From Flagellimonas meridianipacifica (lineage in GTDB: Bacteria; Bacteroidota; Bacteroidia; Flavobacteriales; Flavobacteriaceae), in assembly GCF_003001695.1 (NCBI RefSeq), contig NZ_PVYX01000002.1, positions 744,001 through 808,000 on the forward strand: a stretch of DNA of 64,000 nucleotides, written 5' to 3'. Of the stretch, positions 45,014 to 54,139 are shown in pieces (within the stretch, counting starts at the first letter, position 1; each line of letters opens with the position of its first letter). The position numbers and the translations under genes were made by a program. Below the pieces are notes generated by a model. It was given only the letters and a program-made list of their open reading frames with translations. It had not been told where the DNA came from and did not search any database.

Positions 45014-45568
45014 TTAATCTGCCTTAAGATACGTTTCAATTTTCTTTACCGCTAAATGATATGAGGTTTTAAGCGCCCCAACGGAAGTTTCCAGCACTTC
45101 AGAAATCTCTTCATATTTCATTTCTTGGTAGTATTTCATATTAAAGACCAGTTTTTGCTTATCTGGAAGTGTTGCCAACGCTTTCTGTAATTTTATTTGT
45201 ATTTCACTTCCTTCAAAGTATACATCAGCTTCCAAATTTTCAACCATCCTGTTTTTCAATTCTTCATCACTTATTCCACTTTTTTTAGACCGCTGTTTGA
45301 TGAAGGTCAGGGATTCGTTTGTGGCTATTCGATACATCCACGAATATAATTTACTGTCCCCTTTAAAGCCTTCAATGTTTCGGTATACCTTGATGAAGGT
45401 GTTCTGTAGCACATCATCCGCATCATCATGATTCAAAACTATTCTCCGAATATGCCAATAGAGTCTCTCCTTGTGCGTATTTACCAATACAGCAAAGGCT
45501 TTCTCCCGGGTTTCGGGACTTTTTAGTTGATCTATTAGAGCTTCTTCAGCAATCAATTGCTTATACAA
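45014..45568 (-). CDS. ECF RNA polymerase sigma factor
   Basis: The 184-residue protein has sigma region 2 (LVNTHKERLYWHIRRIVLNHDDADDVLQNTFIKVYRNIEGF, residues about 25-70) and region 4 (LPDKQKLVFNMKYYQEMKYEEISEVL near 130-160), as in sigma-70 family ECF factors. It directs RNA polymerase to stress promoters. The start is a TTG at 45566-45568; no ATG is available near the N-terminus. It lies 37 bp after the ABC exporter and heads a three-gene sigma/anti-sigma-like/sensor unit. Confidence 0.93.
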   Translation of the reverse strand: MYKQLIAEEALIDQLKSPETREKAFAVLVNTHKERLYWHIRRIVLNHDDADDVLQNTFIKVYRNIEGFKGDSKLYSWMYRIATNESLTFIKQRSKKSGISDEELKNRMVENLEADVYFEGSEIQIKLQKALATLPDKQKLVFNMKYYQEMKYEEISEVLETSVGALKTSYHLAVKKIETYLKAD

Positions 45569-45605
45569 TTTGGTGCTAAGACAGTATTATGGTCAAAAGG
45601 TTTAA

Positions 45606-47432
45606 TCAGCCTGCAAAAGACTGCATTTCAACCAATTTTTTGTACCCTTGTTGGGATTTCATCAGTTCTTCATGCGTGCCTTGTTCCACAATCTTTCCTT
45701 TGTTCATGACCACTATGGAATCGGCATTTTGGATGGTTGAAAGTCTATGTGCAATGACCAATGAGGTTCGGTTTTGCATCATTTTTTCCAGTGCATCCTG
45801 GACCAAGCGCTCACTTTCTATATCCAAAGCTGAGGTTGCTTCATCCAAAACCATGATAGGAGGGTTCTTCAAAACTGCTCTGGCAATGGAAAGTCGTTGT
45901 TTTTGCCCCCCACTGAGTTTGTTTCCGCCATCGCCAATATTCGTGTCATAGCCTTCCGGTAGTTCGGATATAAAATCATGTGCATTGGCCACTTTTGCGG
46001 CTTCAATAATTTCTTCTTCTGTAGCATCTGCCTTGCCTAGAGCGATGTTATTTCGGACCGTATCATTGAACAAAATGGAATCCTGTGTTACGAGTCCCAT
46101 CAGACCCCTAAGAGATGCTTTCGTAACATTTTTGATGTCGGTGCCGTCAATTAAAATTGAACCGTCATTAACATCGTAAAATCGAGATACCAAATTGGCT
46201 ACTGTGCTTTTCCCACTACCAGATTGACCTACCAGTGCCACAGTTTGTCCTTTTTTCAGGCTAAGGTTGAAATCTTTCAGCACGTAATCCTCCTCATATT
46301 TAAAAGACACATTTTTGAATACTATGTCCGTAGTGAAATCTGTTTTAGCCAATCCTTGAGCAGGGTCCTTGATTGGATTCTCGGATTCCAAAATTTCCAA
46401 AACCCGTTCAGCCGCCGCATTGCCTTTACGTACTCCATAGGAAGCTTTGCTTATGGCCTTAGCAGGAGTAAGAATATTATAGGCCAGTCCCATATAAGCA
46501 ATAAAAGAAGAGGCATCCAAGGTTTTTTCAATGAGAACCATTCTACCACCAAACCATAACAACACGCCAATGACCAAAATCCCTAAAAACTCACCGGTTG
46601 GTGAAGCAAGGTTTTGTCGGTTCAGTAAGGAATTTGAAAATTTAAAGAATCGATTGGTGGATTCCTTGAACGTGTTGAAAAACTTGTTTTCTGAGGTGAA
46701 TGCTTTAATTACTCTGAGCCCACCTAAGGTTTCTTCCACAATGGAAAGGAATTCTCCCTGTTCTCGCTGGACCTTATCCGATTTTCTCTTCAACGATTTC
46801 CCAATTCTTGAGATAATCATTCCGGCAATCGGAATAAATACAAATACGAATATGGTAAGCTTTGTGCTTATCCCGAACATGATTAGGATAGTAAATAGTA
46901 TGGTAAGGGGTTCTCTTACAATCAATTCCAATACGGAAAGAAAAGAATGTTGAATTTCCAATACATCCGAAGTAATTCTGGCAATAACATCTCCTTTCCG
47001 TTTTTCGGAAAAGAAGGAAATGGGCAAATCCACTATCTTTTGGTACATTTTATTTCGGATATCTTTAAGCACTCCATTTCTAAGAAATGTGATGAAGTAC
47101 ATAGCCAGATAGTTGAAAGCATTTTTCAAGAGAAATAAAATTAACACCAATCCTATGACCAGCACCAATCCCTTCATCTCATCATCTCCAGAATAGGCGG
47201 TAACCTGATAATTTATGTAGTCTTGAAGATAATTCTTAGCGTTCCCCAGACCAGTATAAATAGGCTCTTCGAGTACTTTTTGTTCCGGCTTGAACAATAC
47301 GTCCAGCATGGGAATCAACGCAGCAAATGAGAGTGCGCTGAACAGTGCATAAAGGATGTTGAAAAAAATATTGAGAAATCCATATCTACGATAGGGCACC
47401 GCAAATTGGAGTATCTTTTTAAAGTAGTTCAT
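45606..47432 (-). CDS. MsbA-type ABC exporter (permease-ATPase fusion)
   Basis: The 608-residue half-transporter has a six-helix membrane domain (residues about 15-330) and an ATPase domain with Walker A LVGQSGSGKST, signature KLSGGQKQRLSIARA, Walker B IMVLDEATSALD and switch His in SLVIAHRLSTI. It works as a dimer in the inner membrane and exports a lipid such as lipid A core, or a lipid-linked molecule; MsbA-like is the best reading. It starts 4 bp after the phosphohexomutase gene, so the two share a transcript, perhaps with the sigma unit. Confidence 0.9.
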   Translation of the reverse strand: MNYFKKILQFAVPYRRYGFLNIFFNILYALFSALSFAALIPMLDVLFKPEQKVLEEPIYTGLGNAKNYLQDYINYQVTAYSGDDEMKGLVLVIGLVLILFLLKNAFNYLAMYFITFLRNGVLKDIRNKMYQKIVDLPISFFSEKRKGDVIARITSDVLEIQHSFLSVLELIVREPLTILFTILIMFGISTKLTIFVFVFIPIAGMIISRIGKSLKRKSDKVQREQGEFLSIVEETLGGLRVIKAFTSENKFFNTFKESTNRFFKFSNSLLNRQNLASPTGEFLGILVIGVLLWFGGRMVLIEKTLDASSFIAYMGLAYNILTPAKAISKASYGVRKGNAAAERVLEILESENPIKDPAQGLAKTDFTTDIVFKNVSFKYEEDYVLKDFNLSLKKGQTVALVGQSGSGKSTVANLVSRFYDVNDGSILIDGTDIKNVTKASLRGLMGLVTQDSILFNDTVRNNIALGKADATEEEIIEAAKVANAHDFISELPEGYDTNIGDGGNKLSGGQKQRLSIARAVLKNPPIMVLDEATSALDIESERLVQDALEKMMQNRTSLVIAHRLSTIQNADSIVVMNKGKIVEQGTHEELMKSQQGYKKLVEMQSFAG

Positions 47433-47436
47433 GAGG

Positions 47437-49143
47437 CTATAAATTCAGTTCAGCCAGGATACCTTGAATCTTGGTATCCAGCTGCGAATTTACGGATTTA
47501 AAATCCGCTTCGTTTTCCAACTTAGCGTTTGTGCTGATGTAAAACTTGACCTTAGGTTCGGTTCCACTGGGCCTAGCTGCGATACGTGTGCCATCCTCAG
47601 TTTCATAAATCAGCACGTTGGATTTGGGTAAATCAATTGGTTTTTCCTCTCCGGTTTGCGCATTTTTGGCAATGGATGTGTTGTAGTCTTCAATCCACAC
47701 TACTTTCGAGCCCTGAACCGATTCAACTGGATTTTCTTTGAAATCCTTAAGCATTTGTTTGATTTCCTCAGCGCCACTAATTCCCTTTTTGGTTAGAGAA
47801 ACCAAGTTTTCTTTATAAAAACCAAAACGGACATAGCATTTAATAAGTTCCTCATAGAAAGAACTCCCCTTTGCCTTGGCATCTGAGGCAATTTCACAGG
47901 CCAGTAGGGTAGAGGTAACGGCATCTTTGTCTCTTACAAAATCACCAACCATATAACCAAAACTCTCTTCACCACCCCCAATAAAGTACGAGTCTGGAAA
48001 ATCCTTAATCATTTTCCCAATCCATTTAAACCCAGTAAGTGCTGTCTTGAACTCAATTCCATAGGCTTTGGCCATCTGTTCCATCATAGGCGTGGAAACG
48101 ATGGTAGTAGCTATAAATTCGTTGCCCTTGAATCCCTTTTCTTTGTGTTGGTCCAAAAGGAATTTGGTCATTAAGACCATGGTTTGGTTCCCGTTGAGCA
48201 GTTCCATTTGTCCTTCCAGATTTCTAACGGCGATTCCCAATCTATCACTATCTGGGTCTGTGCCTACCACCATATCAGCTCCAATTTCCTCAGCTTTTTT
48301 AATGGCAATTGATAGTGCTTCTGGCTCTTCTGGATTGGGTGATTCCACCGTGGGAAACGAACCATCGGGTACAGCTTGTTCTTCAATAACGGTCACATTG
48401 GAATACCCAGCTCGTTTTAAAACCTCGGGTATTGCTGTAATCGAGGTGCCATGCAAAGAAGTAAAAACTATTTTAAAATCATCTTTGCCAGCAGCATTGA
48501 AATTTCCATTTTTCACCGAAGCCTCAAAGAAAGCTTCATCTACCTCGGTATCAATTAAATGAATTAATTCTGGGTTGGCATTGAATTGAATGTCTTCAAA
48601 AGAAAGTGAATTGATTTCTGCAATGATTTCACCGTCCTGAGGTGGAACTATCTGACCCCCATCTTCCCAATATACTTTGTATCCGTTGTATTCAGGAGGG
48701 TTATGTGATGCTGTTAAAACAATACCGGCATGGCAGCCCAAATGACGAACTGCAAAAGAAAGCTCAGGAGTCGTTCTAAGTTTGGAAAAAAGATAGACCT
48801 GTATCCCGTTAGCAGCGAAAATATCGGCAACTGTTTTAGATAAAGTATCCGAGTTATGTCGGCAATCATAAGCAATCACCACTTTAAGGTCCTGGCCAGG
48901 ATAGGTTTTCTTTAAGTAATTGCTAAGTCCTTGCGTGTTTTTGCCCAAGGTGTATTTGTTGATTCTATTTGTACCAACACCCATAACACCACGCATACCC
49001 CCTGTACCAAATTCCAGGTTCTTGTAGAAACGTTCCTTAAGTTCTTCGGGGTTATTCTCAATGAGGTTTTTTACTTCTTCTTTGGTTTCCAAATCAAAAA
49101 AGTCGGTCATCCAAGATTCTGCGGTCGCTTTAATTGCATCCAT
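47437..49143 (-). CDS. Phosphoglucomutase / phosphomannomutase family phospho-sugar mutase
   Basis: The 568-residue enzyme moves phosphate between carbons 1 and 6 of a hexose. It has the phosphoserine loop VLTASHNPPEYNGYKVYW, metal site VVGTDPDSDRLGIAV, sugar-binding GGGEESFGYMVGD and phosphate-binding AARPSGTEPKVKFY. The length matches the PgcA-like long form that makes glucose-1-phosphate for sugar nucleotides, including UDP-glucose for trehalose or glycans. It is cytoplasmic. It heads a transcript with the ABC exporter. Confidence 0.92.
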   Translation of the reverse strand: MDAIKATAESWMTDFFDLETKEEVKNLIENNPEELKERFYKNLEFGTGGMRGVMGVGTNRINKYTLGKNTQGLSNYLKKTYPGQDLKVVIAYDCRHNSDTLSKTVADIFAANGIQVYLFSKLRTTPELSFAVRHLGCHAGIVLTASHNPPEYNGYKVYWEDGGQIVPPQDGEIIAEINSLSFEDIQFNANPELIHLIDTEVDEAFFEASVKNGNFNAAGKDDFKIVFTSLHGTSITAIPEVLKRAGYSNVTVIEEQAVPDGSFPTVESPNPEEPEALSIAIKKAEEIGADMVVGTDPDSDRLGIAVRNLEGQMELLNGNQTMVLMTKFLLDQHKEKGFKGNEFIATTIVSTPMMEQMAKAYGIEFKTALTGFKWIGKMIKDFPDSYFIGGGEESFGYMVGDFVRDKDAVTSTLLACEIASDAKAKGSSFYEELIKCYVRFGFYKENLVSLTKKGISGAEEIKQMLKDFKENPVESVQGSKVVWIEDYNTSIAKNAQTGEEKPIDLPKSNVLIYETEDGTRIAARPSGTEPKVKFYISTNAKLENEADFKSVNSQLDTKIQGILAELNL

Positions 49144-49194
49144 ATATGCGTTCGGTTATTTAAAATCTTAAAGTAAAATTACAAAGATTCTTGC

Positions 49195-50154
49195 TTAGGA
49201 AGTTTCCTTCAAGTTAATTTTATCAGCTATGGTATATCTAGTGTCGTTTTTGCGGGAACGCACCATAATCTCGCCTAAAAATCCTGCTAGAAAAAGTTGG
49301 GTTCCTATTATCATAGCGGTAAGAGCAATATAAAACTGGGGTCTATCGGTTATTAGACGACCGGCTTTATTGATAAAAAGTTTATCAATACCCAAATAAA
49401 GTGAAAATCCGAAGCCCACAATGAACATTAACACGCCCAAGGCTCCAAACAGGTGCATAGGTCTCCGGCCAAATTTGGAGACAAACCAAATGGTGATTAA
49501 ATCCAAAAATCCATTAATAAAGCGTTCTGCGCCGAACTTTGTAGTTCCATATTTTCTGGCTTGATGTTGTACCACCTTTTCCGTGATTTTGGGAAAACCT
49601 GCATTTTTGGCCAAGACAGGTATGTAGCGATGCATTTCGCCGGAAACCTCGATAGTCTTAACAACATCATTACGAAAAGCCTTTAGCCCACAGTTGAAGT
49701 CATGCAACTTAAGTCCTGAAGTTTTTCTTGCTGCCCAATTGAAAAGTTTGGAAGGGATGTTTTTGGTTATAATGGAATCGTAGCGTTTCTTTTTCCATCC
49801 TGAAACCACTTCATATCCTTCATTTTGAATCATGGAGACCAATTCAGGAATCTCTTCAGGATTATCCTGGAGGTCAGCATCCATGGTTACTACCACATCC
49901 CCTTTGCTAGCCTTGAATCCAGCGTGCAATGCTTGAGATTTTCCAAAATTCTTAAGAAAACGTATACCGCGAACATTTTTGTTTTCTGCGGAAAGGGTTT
50001 CGATGACATCCCACGAACCATCCGTACTTCCGTCATCGATAAATAGGATTTCATATAAAAAATGATTGGACTGCATTACACGTACAATCCAATCATGAAG
50101 TTCTTTTAGGGATTCCTTTTCGTTAAGTAAGGGAATTACAATGGAAATCTGCAT
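49195..50154 (-). CDS. Family 2 glycosyltransferase with two C-terminal membrane segments
   Basis: The 319-residue protein has a GT-A domain (IVIPLLNEKESLKEL, FIDDGSTDGSWDVI, VTMDADLQDNPEEIPEL) and two hydrophobic segments near residues 232-255 and 278-303. This layout is that of dolichyl-phosphate mannose synthase-like or ArnC/GtrB enzymes, which load a sugar onto undecaprenyl phosphate at the inner membrane. The donor sugar is unknown. The gene stands between phosphohexomutase and a DUF4199 gene on the same strand. Confidence 0.9.
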   Translation of the reverse strand: MQISIVIPLLNEKESLKELHDWIVRVMQSNHFLYEILFIDDGSTDGSWDVIETLSAENKNVRGIRFLKNFGKSQALHAGFKASKGDVVVTMDADLQDNPEEIPELVSMIQNEGYEVVSGWKKKRYDSIITKNIPSKLFNWAARKTSGLKLHDFNCGLKAFRNDVVKTIEVSGEMHRYIPVLAKNAGFPKITEKVVQHQARKYGTTKFGAERFINGFLDLITIWFVSKFGRRPMHLFGALGVLMFIVGFGFSLYLGIDKLFINKAGRLITDRPQFYIALTAMIIGTQLFLAGFLGEIMVRSRKNDTRYTIADKINLKETS

Positions 50155-50196
50155 TGTTCGATTCTGGAATTCCCTTCAAAAGTAGCATTTTTTGGT

Positions 50197-50715
50197 TTAG
50201 TAAGCGGGCTTGGCTTTTTTCAAGATAAGGCCAGAAATCAAACCTAGCACTAGACCTATTAGAATATTGAAAATTAGTATGATAGGATATCCCATCCACC
50301 AGAAATTTATGCTCTGTTCCTTTTGTTGGTCAAACTGTTCTTGTGTGATTTCCCCACTTTCTAGGGCTGGTCCAAGACGTGCATCCATAATTTTTGAAGG
50401 AGCATCCGGGTCCAATACATTCACCAGTACCAAGTTGTAGATAATGGCAACAATAGCTGAAATAAGTGCTACTCCAGCTCCAATTTTTAGTGCTTCTCCC
50501 AAGCTCAAGTAGCCACCATTGGCCTTTTTGAATGCCTGAATACCCAAGAAAGTAACGATTGCTGCTATCACAATACCAAATATCATAATACCAGGACTTT
50601 GAGATGTATGGAGGTCTTGAGTGTAGAGTAAAACTCCGAATACCAGACTTATCCCTCCAAGAATTAAGCCGTAGTTTAACGAGAACTTACCGGTTTTAGG
50701 TTGTTGTACTTCCAT
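50197..50715 (-). CDS. DUF4199 family membrane protein
   Basis: The 172-residue protein has four membrane segments (near residues 14-28, 42-60, 77-105 and 143-165) and a helical loop rich in Gln/Glu between the third and fourth (GEITQEQFDQQKEQ), as DUF4199 proteins do. The function is unknown. It is probably an inner-membrane protein. It lies 42 bp upstream of the glycosyltransferase and may be co-transcribed with it. Confidence 0.78.
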   Translation of the reverse strand: MEVQQPKTGKFSLNYGLILGGISLVFGVLLYTQDLHTSQSPGIMIFGIVIAAIVTFLGIQAFKKANGGYLSLGEALKIGAGVALISAIVAIIYNLVLVNVLDPDAPSKIMDARLGPALESGEITQEQFDQQKEQSINFWWMGYPIILIFNILIGLVLGLISGLILKKAKPAY

Positions 50716-50813
50716 TTTAATTGATTTTTAGCGTTGTTTCGTGTGGTTAGTGAAACAAAAAGTACTTTTGTTACAGCCTTAAGATAGATTTTTTCTTTTT
50801 TAGACGTTTTAAG

Positions 50814-50843
50814 TTGTTGGTCCAAAAGAAATCATTAAATTTG
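50814..50843 (+). promoter_or_regulatory. Promoter of rpmE2 (L31)
   Basis: TAAATTTG (50836-50843) matches the Bacteroidota -7 consensus TAnnTTTG, and TTG at 50814-50816 lies exactly 19 bases upstream as a -33 element. It ends 28 bp before the L31 ATG. Confidence 0.7.
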
Positions 50844-50871
50844 CACCCTGAAATTTTTGAGATTACGAATC

Positions 50872-51138
50872 ATGAGAAAAGATATACATCCATCCAATTA
50901 CAGACTAGTCGCTTTCAAGGATATGTCCAATGACGATGTCTTTATTACCAAGTCTACTGCAGAGGCGAAAGAAACCATTACTGTTGATGGTGTTGAATAT
51001 CCATTGATAAAGTTGGAAATTTCAAGAACTTCACATCCTTTCTACACTGGTAAGACCAAGTTGATTGATACTGCTGGTAGAATTGATAAGTTTAAGAACA
51101 AATACAAAAAGTTCAGTAAAGAAGAGAAGAAGGCCTAA
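50872..51138 (+). CDS. rpmE2: Ribosomal protein L31, type B
   Basis: The 88-residue protein begins [18 protein letters not shown] and has the type B form, with no Cys zinc motif and an insertion before the conserved [21 protein letters not shown] segment. It belongs to the large ribosomal subunit near the central protuberance and does not need zinc. The ATG at 50872 is chosen over a TTG five codons upstream. A canonical promoter precedes it and a terminator follows, so it is monocistronic. Confidence 0.96.
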   Translation: MRKDIHPSNYRLVAFKDMSNDDVFITKSTAEAKETITVDGVEYPLIKLEISRTSHPFYTGKTKLIDTAGRIDKFKNKYKKFSKEEKKA

Positions 51139-51167
51139 TGTAAAGGTTTTCTTTCAAGATATACGTG

Positions 51168-51203
51168 ATGCCGCTGACACTCTCAGCGGCATTTTTTATT
51201 TTT
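51168..51203 (+). terminator. Intrinsic terminator of rpmE2
   Basis: ATGCCGCTGA (51168-51177) pairs with TCAGCGGCAT (51183-51192) around a 5-base loop and is followed by TTTTTATTTTT. Confidence 0.88.
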
Positions 51204-51223
51204 GAATCACTGAAGCAATAACC

Positions 51224-52399
51224 ATGAACTATATCCTTTCCGATGGAAACCAAAGGGATTCCTTTTTACCGCTTACATTCACTAGACCCGTAGCTGATAT
51301 TCGAATTGGGATTCTAACCATAAAGGAAAAGTGGGAAAAACACTTGAATGAGAGTCTAAGCTTTAAAACGGAACCCTATCTATCCGAGAAGTTTCCTTTA
51401 AAAGAAGCTTCAGAAAATGTGGTAATTACTGGAAACGTACTACCAGATATTGATTTAGTCAAAAAGATAAAGCAACTAAAACCTTCTGAGGCGCTTTACT
51501 ACGATAACATGCCTGTTGCATACCGAACAGCCAGTGCATCCTTGGAATTTGATACTTCGGATTATAATAGGGTCGAATTGGATTATGCTCCTTTGAAGAT
51601 TGAACATGTTTGGGACATCTTTTCCAAAAATGGTGAAGCGGTTGAAGCGGATTTCGAATTATTGACAAAGGGAAGAAAAAGTCTACCTATATCCTCCACC
51701 AATCAAGTAGTGAATCCGGAGAGAGTTTTTTTGGAGGAAGGAGCCAAAGTAGAGTTTAGCATTTTGAACGCTTCCACAGGTCCCATATATATTGGAAAAA
51801 ACGCCGAGATTATGGAGGGTTGCATCGTACGTGGCGGATTGGCTTTATGCAATAGCGCTATACTTAAGATGGGAGCCAAGATTTATGGTCCTTCCACTTT
51901 TGGTCCATTCTGCAAGGTTGGGGGAGAAGTGAATAATTCTGTGCTATTTGCATATTCCAACAAGGGCCACGAAGGTTTTTTGGGAAACTCCGTCCTCGGG
52001 GAATGGTGCAACCTGGGAGCCGACACCAATACTTCGAATCTTAAAAACAATTATGCCGAAGTGAGGTTGTGGGATTATAGCACTGAAGGTTTTGCTCACA
52101 CAGGATTACAGTTTTGCGGACTTGTTATGGGTGACCACAGTAAATGTGGCATCAATACTATGCTCAATACTGGAACCGTTGTTGGTGTAAGCGCCAATAT
52201 TTTTGGAAGCGGATATCCCAGAAATTTTGTTCCCAGCTTCAGTTGGGGAGGAGCGTCGGGGTTTACTACCTACCTAACTAGAAAAGCCTATGAAGCTGCG
52301 AGTGCAATGATGAAACGAAGGCATGTTGATTTTAATGCTGTTGAAGAAGGAATTCTCAACCATGTTTTTGAGTTGACCAAAAAATGGAGAAAGAGTTGA
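51224..52399 (+). CDS. GlmU-like sugar nucleotidyltransferase family protein
   Basis: The 391-residue protein starts MNYILSDGNQRDSFLPLTFTRP and continues into a left-handed beta-helix (GPIYIGKNAEIMEGCIVRG, ILKMGAKIYGPSTFGPFCKVGG, GVSANIFGSGYPRNF). The family resembles the N-acetylglucosamine-1-phosphate uridyltransferase GlmU but has a diverged nucleotide-binding N-terminus, so the reaction is uncertain; sugar nucleotide or acyl transfer for envelope glycans is plausible. It is cytoplasmic. It starts 20 bp after the L31 terminator and ends at a strong bidirectional terminator. Confidence 0.85.
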   Translation: MNYILSDGNQRDSFLPLTFTRPVADIRIGILTIKEKWEKHLNESLSFKTEPYLSEKFPLKEASENVVITGNVLPDIDLVKKIKQLKPSEALYYDNMPVAYRTASASLEFDTSDYNRVELDYAPLKIEHVWDIFSKNGEAVEADFELLTKGRKSLPISSTNQVVNPERVFLEEGAKVEFSILNASTGPIYIGKNAEIMEGCIVRGGLALCNSAILKMGAKIYGPSTFGPFCKVGGEVNNSVLFAYSNKGHEGFLGNSVLGEWCNLGADTNTSNLKNNYAEVRLWDYSTEGFAHTGLQFCGLVMGDHSKCGINTMLNTGTVVGVSANIFGSGYPRNFVPSFSWGGASGFTTYLTRKAYEAASAMMKRRHVDFNAVEEGILNHVFELTKKWRKS

Positions 52400-52431
52400 T
52401 GTTTAATCGTATCACTTTAGAAGCATGAAAT

Positions 52432-52461
52432 AAAAAAAGCTCCTAATTAGGAGCTTTTTTT
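52432..52461. terminator. Bidirectional intrinsic terminator
   Basis: AAAAAAAGCTCCTA (52432-52445) pairs with TAGGAGCTTTTTTT (52448-52461) almost without a spacer. It ends the GlmU-like gene (plus) and the SMP-30-like gene (minus). Confidence 0.86.
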
Positions 52462-52476
52462 CATATAAGAAACGGT

Positions 52477-53331
52477 TCAATTTAAAACGAAAGCAGTCAG
52501 CTTTCCATCCAACATTTGCGGAACTAAAAGAATATTTTCTTCTTCTAGATATTCAATATCTGCCGTACCAGGATTTATCTGTTCCAAAATAGTTACGCCG
52601 CCTTCGGCATCAATAACAGATATGGCTCCCGAAATCCAATCGGAGACTATAAAACCATTTTCGTAGCGAACCAGTCCATCTAAGTTTCCAAAGGAATCGG
52701 TTATACTTTTAATTGACTTGTTCTTTAGGTCTAAGGCAATTAATGCTCCCGGAACTTCAGTGCCAAATGTTTCAGAATTCGTAACAACACCCCAAGTGGC
52801 TACGTATAGCTGGTTTCCATCCAATTTTAGACCGTTGGGGTAATCCAATTTTTCATCTTTCACTAGCAGCTCAATAGCATCCTCCTCAATCTTGTAAATT
52901 GCATTTCCCCCGAAGGTGTCGGAAACATAGACTATACCATTTGGGCTAATCTCCACATCATTGAGGAAAGTGGCTCCTTCGGCCTGGTACCATTTCTCTA
53001 TTTCACCTGTTTTTAGGTTAACAAGCCCTACGCGATCAATATCAGCTACATATAGATAATTGTCAAAAATGCCAAGGCCTTTTGGGGCGTTGAAGCCTTC
53101 CAACCACTTCAAGCCAACAATTTCCCCATTCGAATCTAGCTTGGTAATAAATCCTTTCCCATTTTTCTCAGCAGGTTGGCCTGATACATTCGAAATGTAA
53201 TACGTACCATTATGATACACTACCGATTCGGGAGCTTCCAATCCCTCTACTTCCCAGTCTTTTTTAAGGTTTTGTGCATTGAGCCATTGTACTAAAAAAA
53301 GGGTCATCGAGACAAAAACTAACTTCTTCAT
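52477..53331 (-). CDS. Secreted SMP-30/gluconolactonase-like beta-propeller protein
   Basis: The 284-residue protein has a signal peptide (ending QWLNAQ) and six propeller strands in the SMP-30/NHL style: FNAPKGLGIFDNYLYVADIDRVG, GATFLNDVEISPNGIVYVSDTFGG, LDYPNGLKLDGNQLYVATWG, FGNLDGLVRYENGFIVSDW. The repeated Asn/Asp at strand ends would bind calcium in lactonases. Lactone or ATP-related hydrolysis is possible but not shown. It is probably periplasmic. It follows the Crp/Fnr gene on the same strand with an 89-bp gap. Confidence 0.8.
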   Translation of the reverse strand: MKKLVFVSMTLFLVQWLNAQNLKKDWEVEGLEAPESVVYHNGTYYISNVSGQPAEKNGKGFITKLDSNGEIVGLKWLEGFNAPKGLGIFDNYLYVADIDRVGLVNLKTGEIEKWYQAEGATFLNDVEISPNGIVYVSDTFGGNAIYKIEEDAIELLVKDEKLDYPNGLKLDGNQLYVATWGVVTNSETFGTEVPGALIALDLKNKSIKSITDSFGNLDGLVRYENGFIVSDWISGAISVIDAEGGVTILEQINPGTADIEYLEEENILLVPQMLDGKLTAFVLN

Positions 53332-53420
53332 CTTACTTGGTTTTGTTTAAAATTTGCTGGCAAAACTATTTGGCCCTCAGATGAAAAAAATTGACCTATG
53401 GTAAGAAATTAAAACTGAAT

Positions 53421-54005
53421 TTAGGATTCGTCGGATGCGATACGATTTTTTCTTAATCGGCTGAGACTTTCAGGCGTGATTCCAAGGTAAGAGGCAATTT
53501 GATAATTTTTCACCCTCTGTTCAATATCTGGATAAATCTGGATGAATTGTGAATAACGCTCTTTTGCAGTTAGGTTAAGAGAAGATAAAATACGTTTTTG
53601 AAAAGCAGCAAATGCATTTTCAAGTTGGAGCCTGAAATATGTCTCTGTGATGGACAGTGATAGGAACATTCCTTCCAAATCTTCCTTTCGAACCCTCATC
53701 AATTCACAATCCTCCAAACACTCAACGAAAAAGATTGATTCACCTCCTTTATAGTACGCCAAATAGTCACTTACCCACCAATTTTCTACCGCAAATTGCA
53801 TTGTATGCTCTTTTCCAGAAGAATCTATTAGGTACGTTCTCAAACACCCTTTTAAAACAAAATATTGATGTTCAATTTTTTGGCCTGGCTGGACAAGAAG
53901 ATGATTTTTAGAGTATTCCTTAGTATTAAAAATACCAAGGAATACGTTGAAATCCGTTTCCTCAAGGACTATTTGTTTATTGATATGTTGTAGTAATGGA
54001 TGCAA
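53421..54005 (-). CDS. Crp/Fnr family transcriptional regulator
   Basis: The 194-residue protein has a cyclic-nucleotide-binding-type jelly roll (residues about 25-120, with HLLVQPGQKIEHQYFVLKGCLRTYL) and a C-terminal HTH (VKNYQIASYLGITPESLSRLRKN). Phosphate-binding Arg/Glu of true cAMP receptors are not conserved, so the ligand is open. It is cytoplasmic. The start is a TTG at 54003-54005; upstream in frame there is a stop after ten codons and no ATG. It may regulate the SMP-30-like gene that follows. Confidence 0.88.
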   Translation of the reverse strand: MHPLLQHINKQIVLEETDFNVFLGIFNTKEYSKNHLLVQPGQKIEHQYFVLKGCLRTYLIDSSGKEHTMQFAVENWWVSDYLAYYKGGESIFFVECLEDCELMRVRKEDLEGMFLSLSITETYFRLQLENAFAAFQKRILSSLNLTAKERYSQFIQIYPDIEQRVKNYQIASYLGITPESLSRLRKNRIASDES

Positions 54006-54108
54006 AGAGGTAAAAGATGTAGATGTGATTTTTATTCATTTGAAATATATCATTTTCTAACGATTCTTAAGACAGTATTGTCAATGAAACCAAATTGTTT
54101 GATTGGTG

Positions 54109-54116
54109 TATCTTTG
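54109..54116 (+). promoter_or_regulatory. Putative -7 element of mtaB
   Basis: TATCTTTG matches TAnnTTTG and lies 23 bp before the mtaB ATG. No TTTG is found at the expected -33 distance, so this is a partial match. Confidence 0.4.
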
Positions 54117-54139
54117 CACCCTCAAATTGAAGCAGTTAA

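Noticed and set aside
48068..48562. Long open frame (164 codons) on the plus strand inside the phosphohexomutase gene
   Set aside because: It is a reverse-strand shadow of a clear coding gene, with no domain, ribosome-binding site or promoter. The same holds for frames at 6741-7124, 44246-44674, 46531-46953 and 59770-60219.
51197..51204. TATTTTTG as promoter of the GlmU-like gene
   Set aside because: It falls in the T-run of the L31 terminator and has no -33 element at the right distance, so it is likely a chance match.
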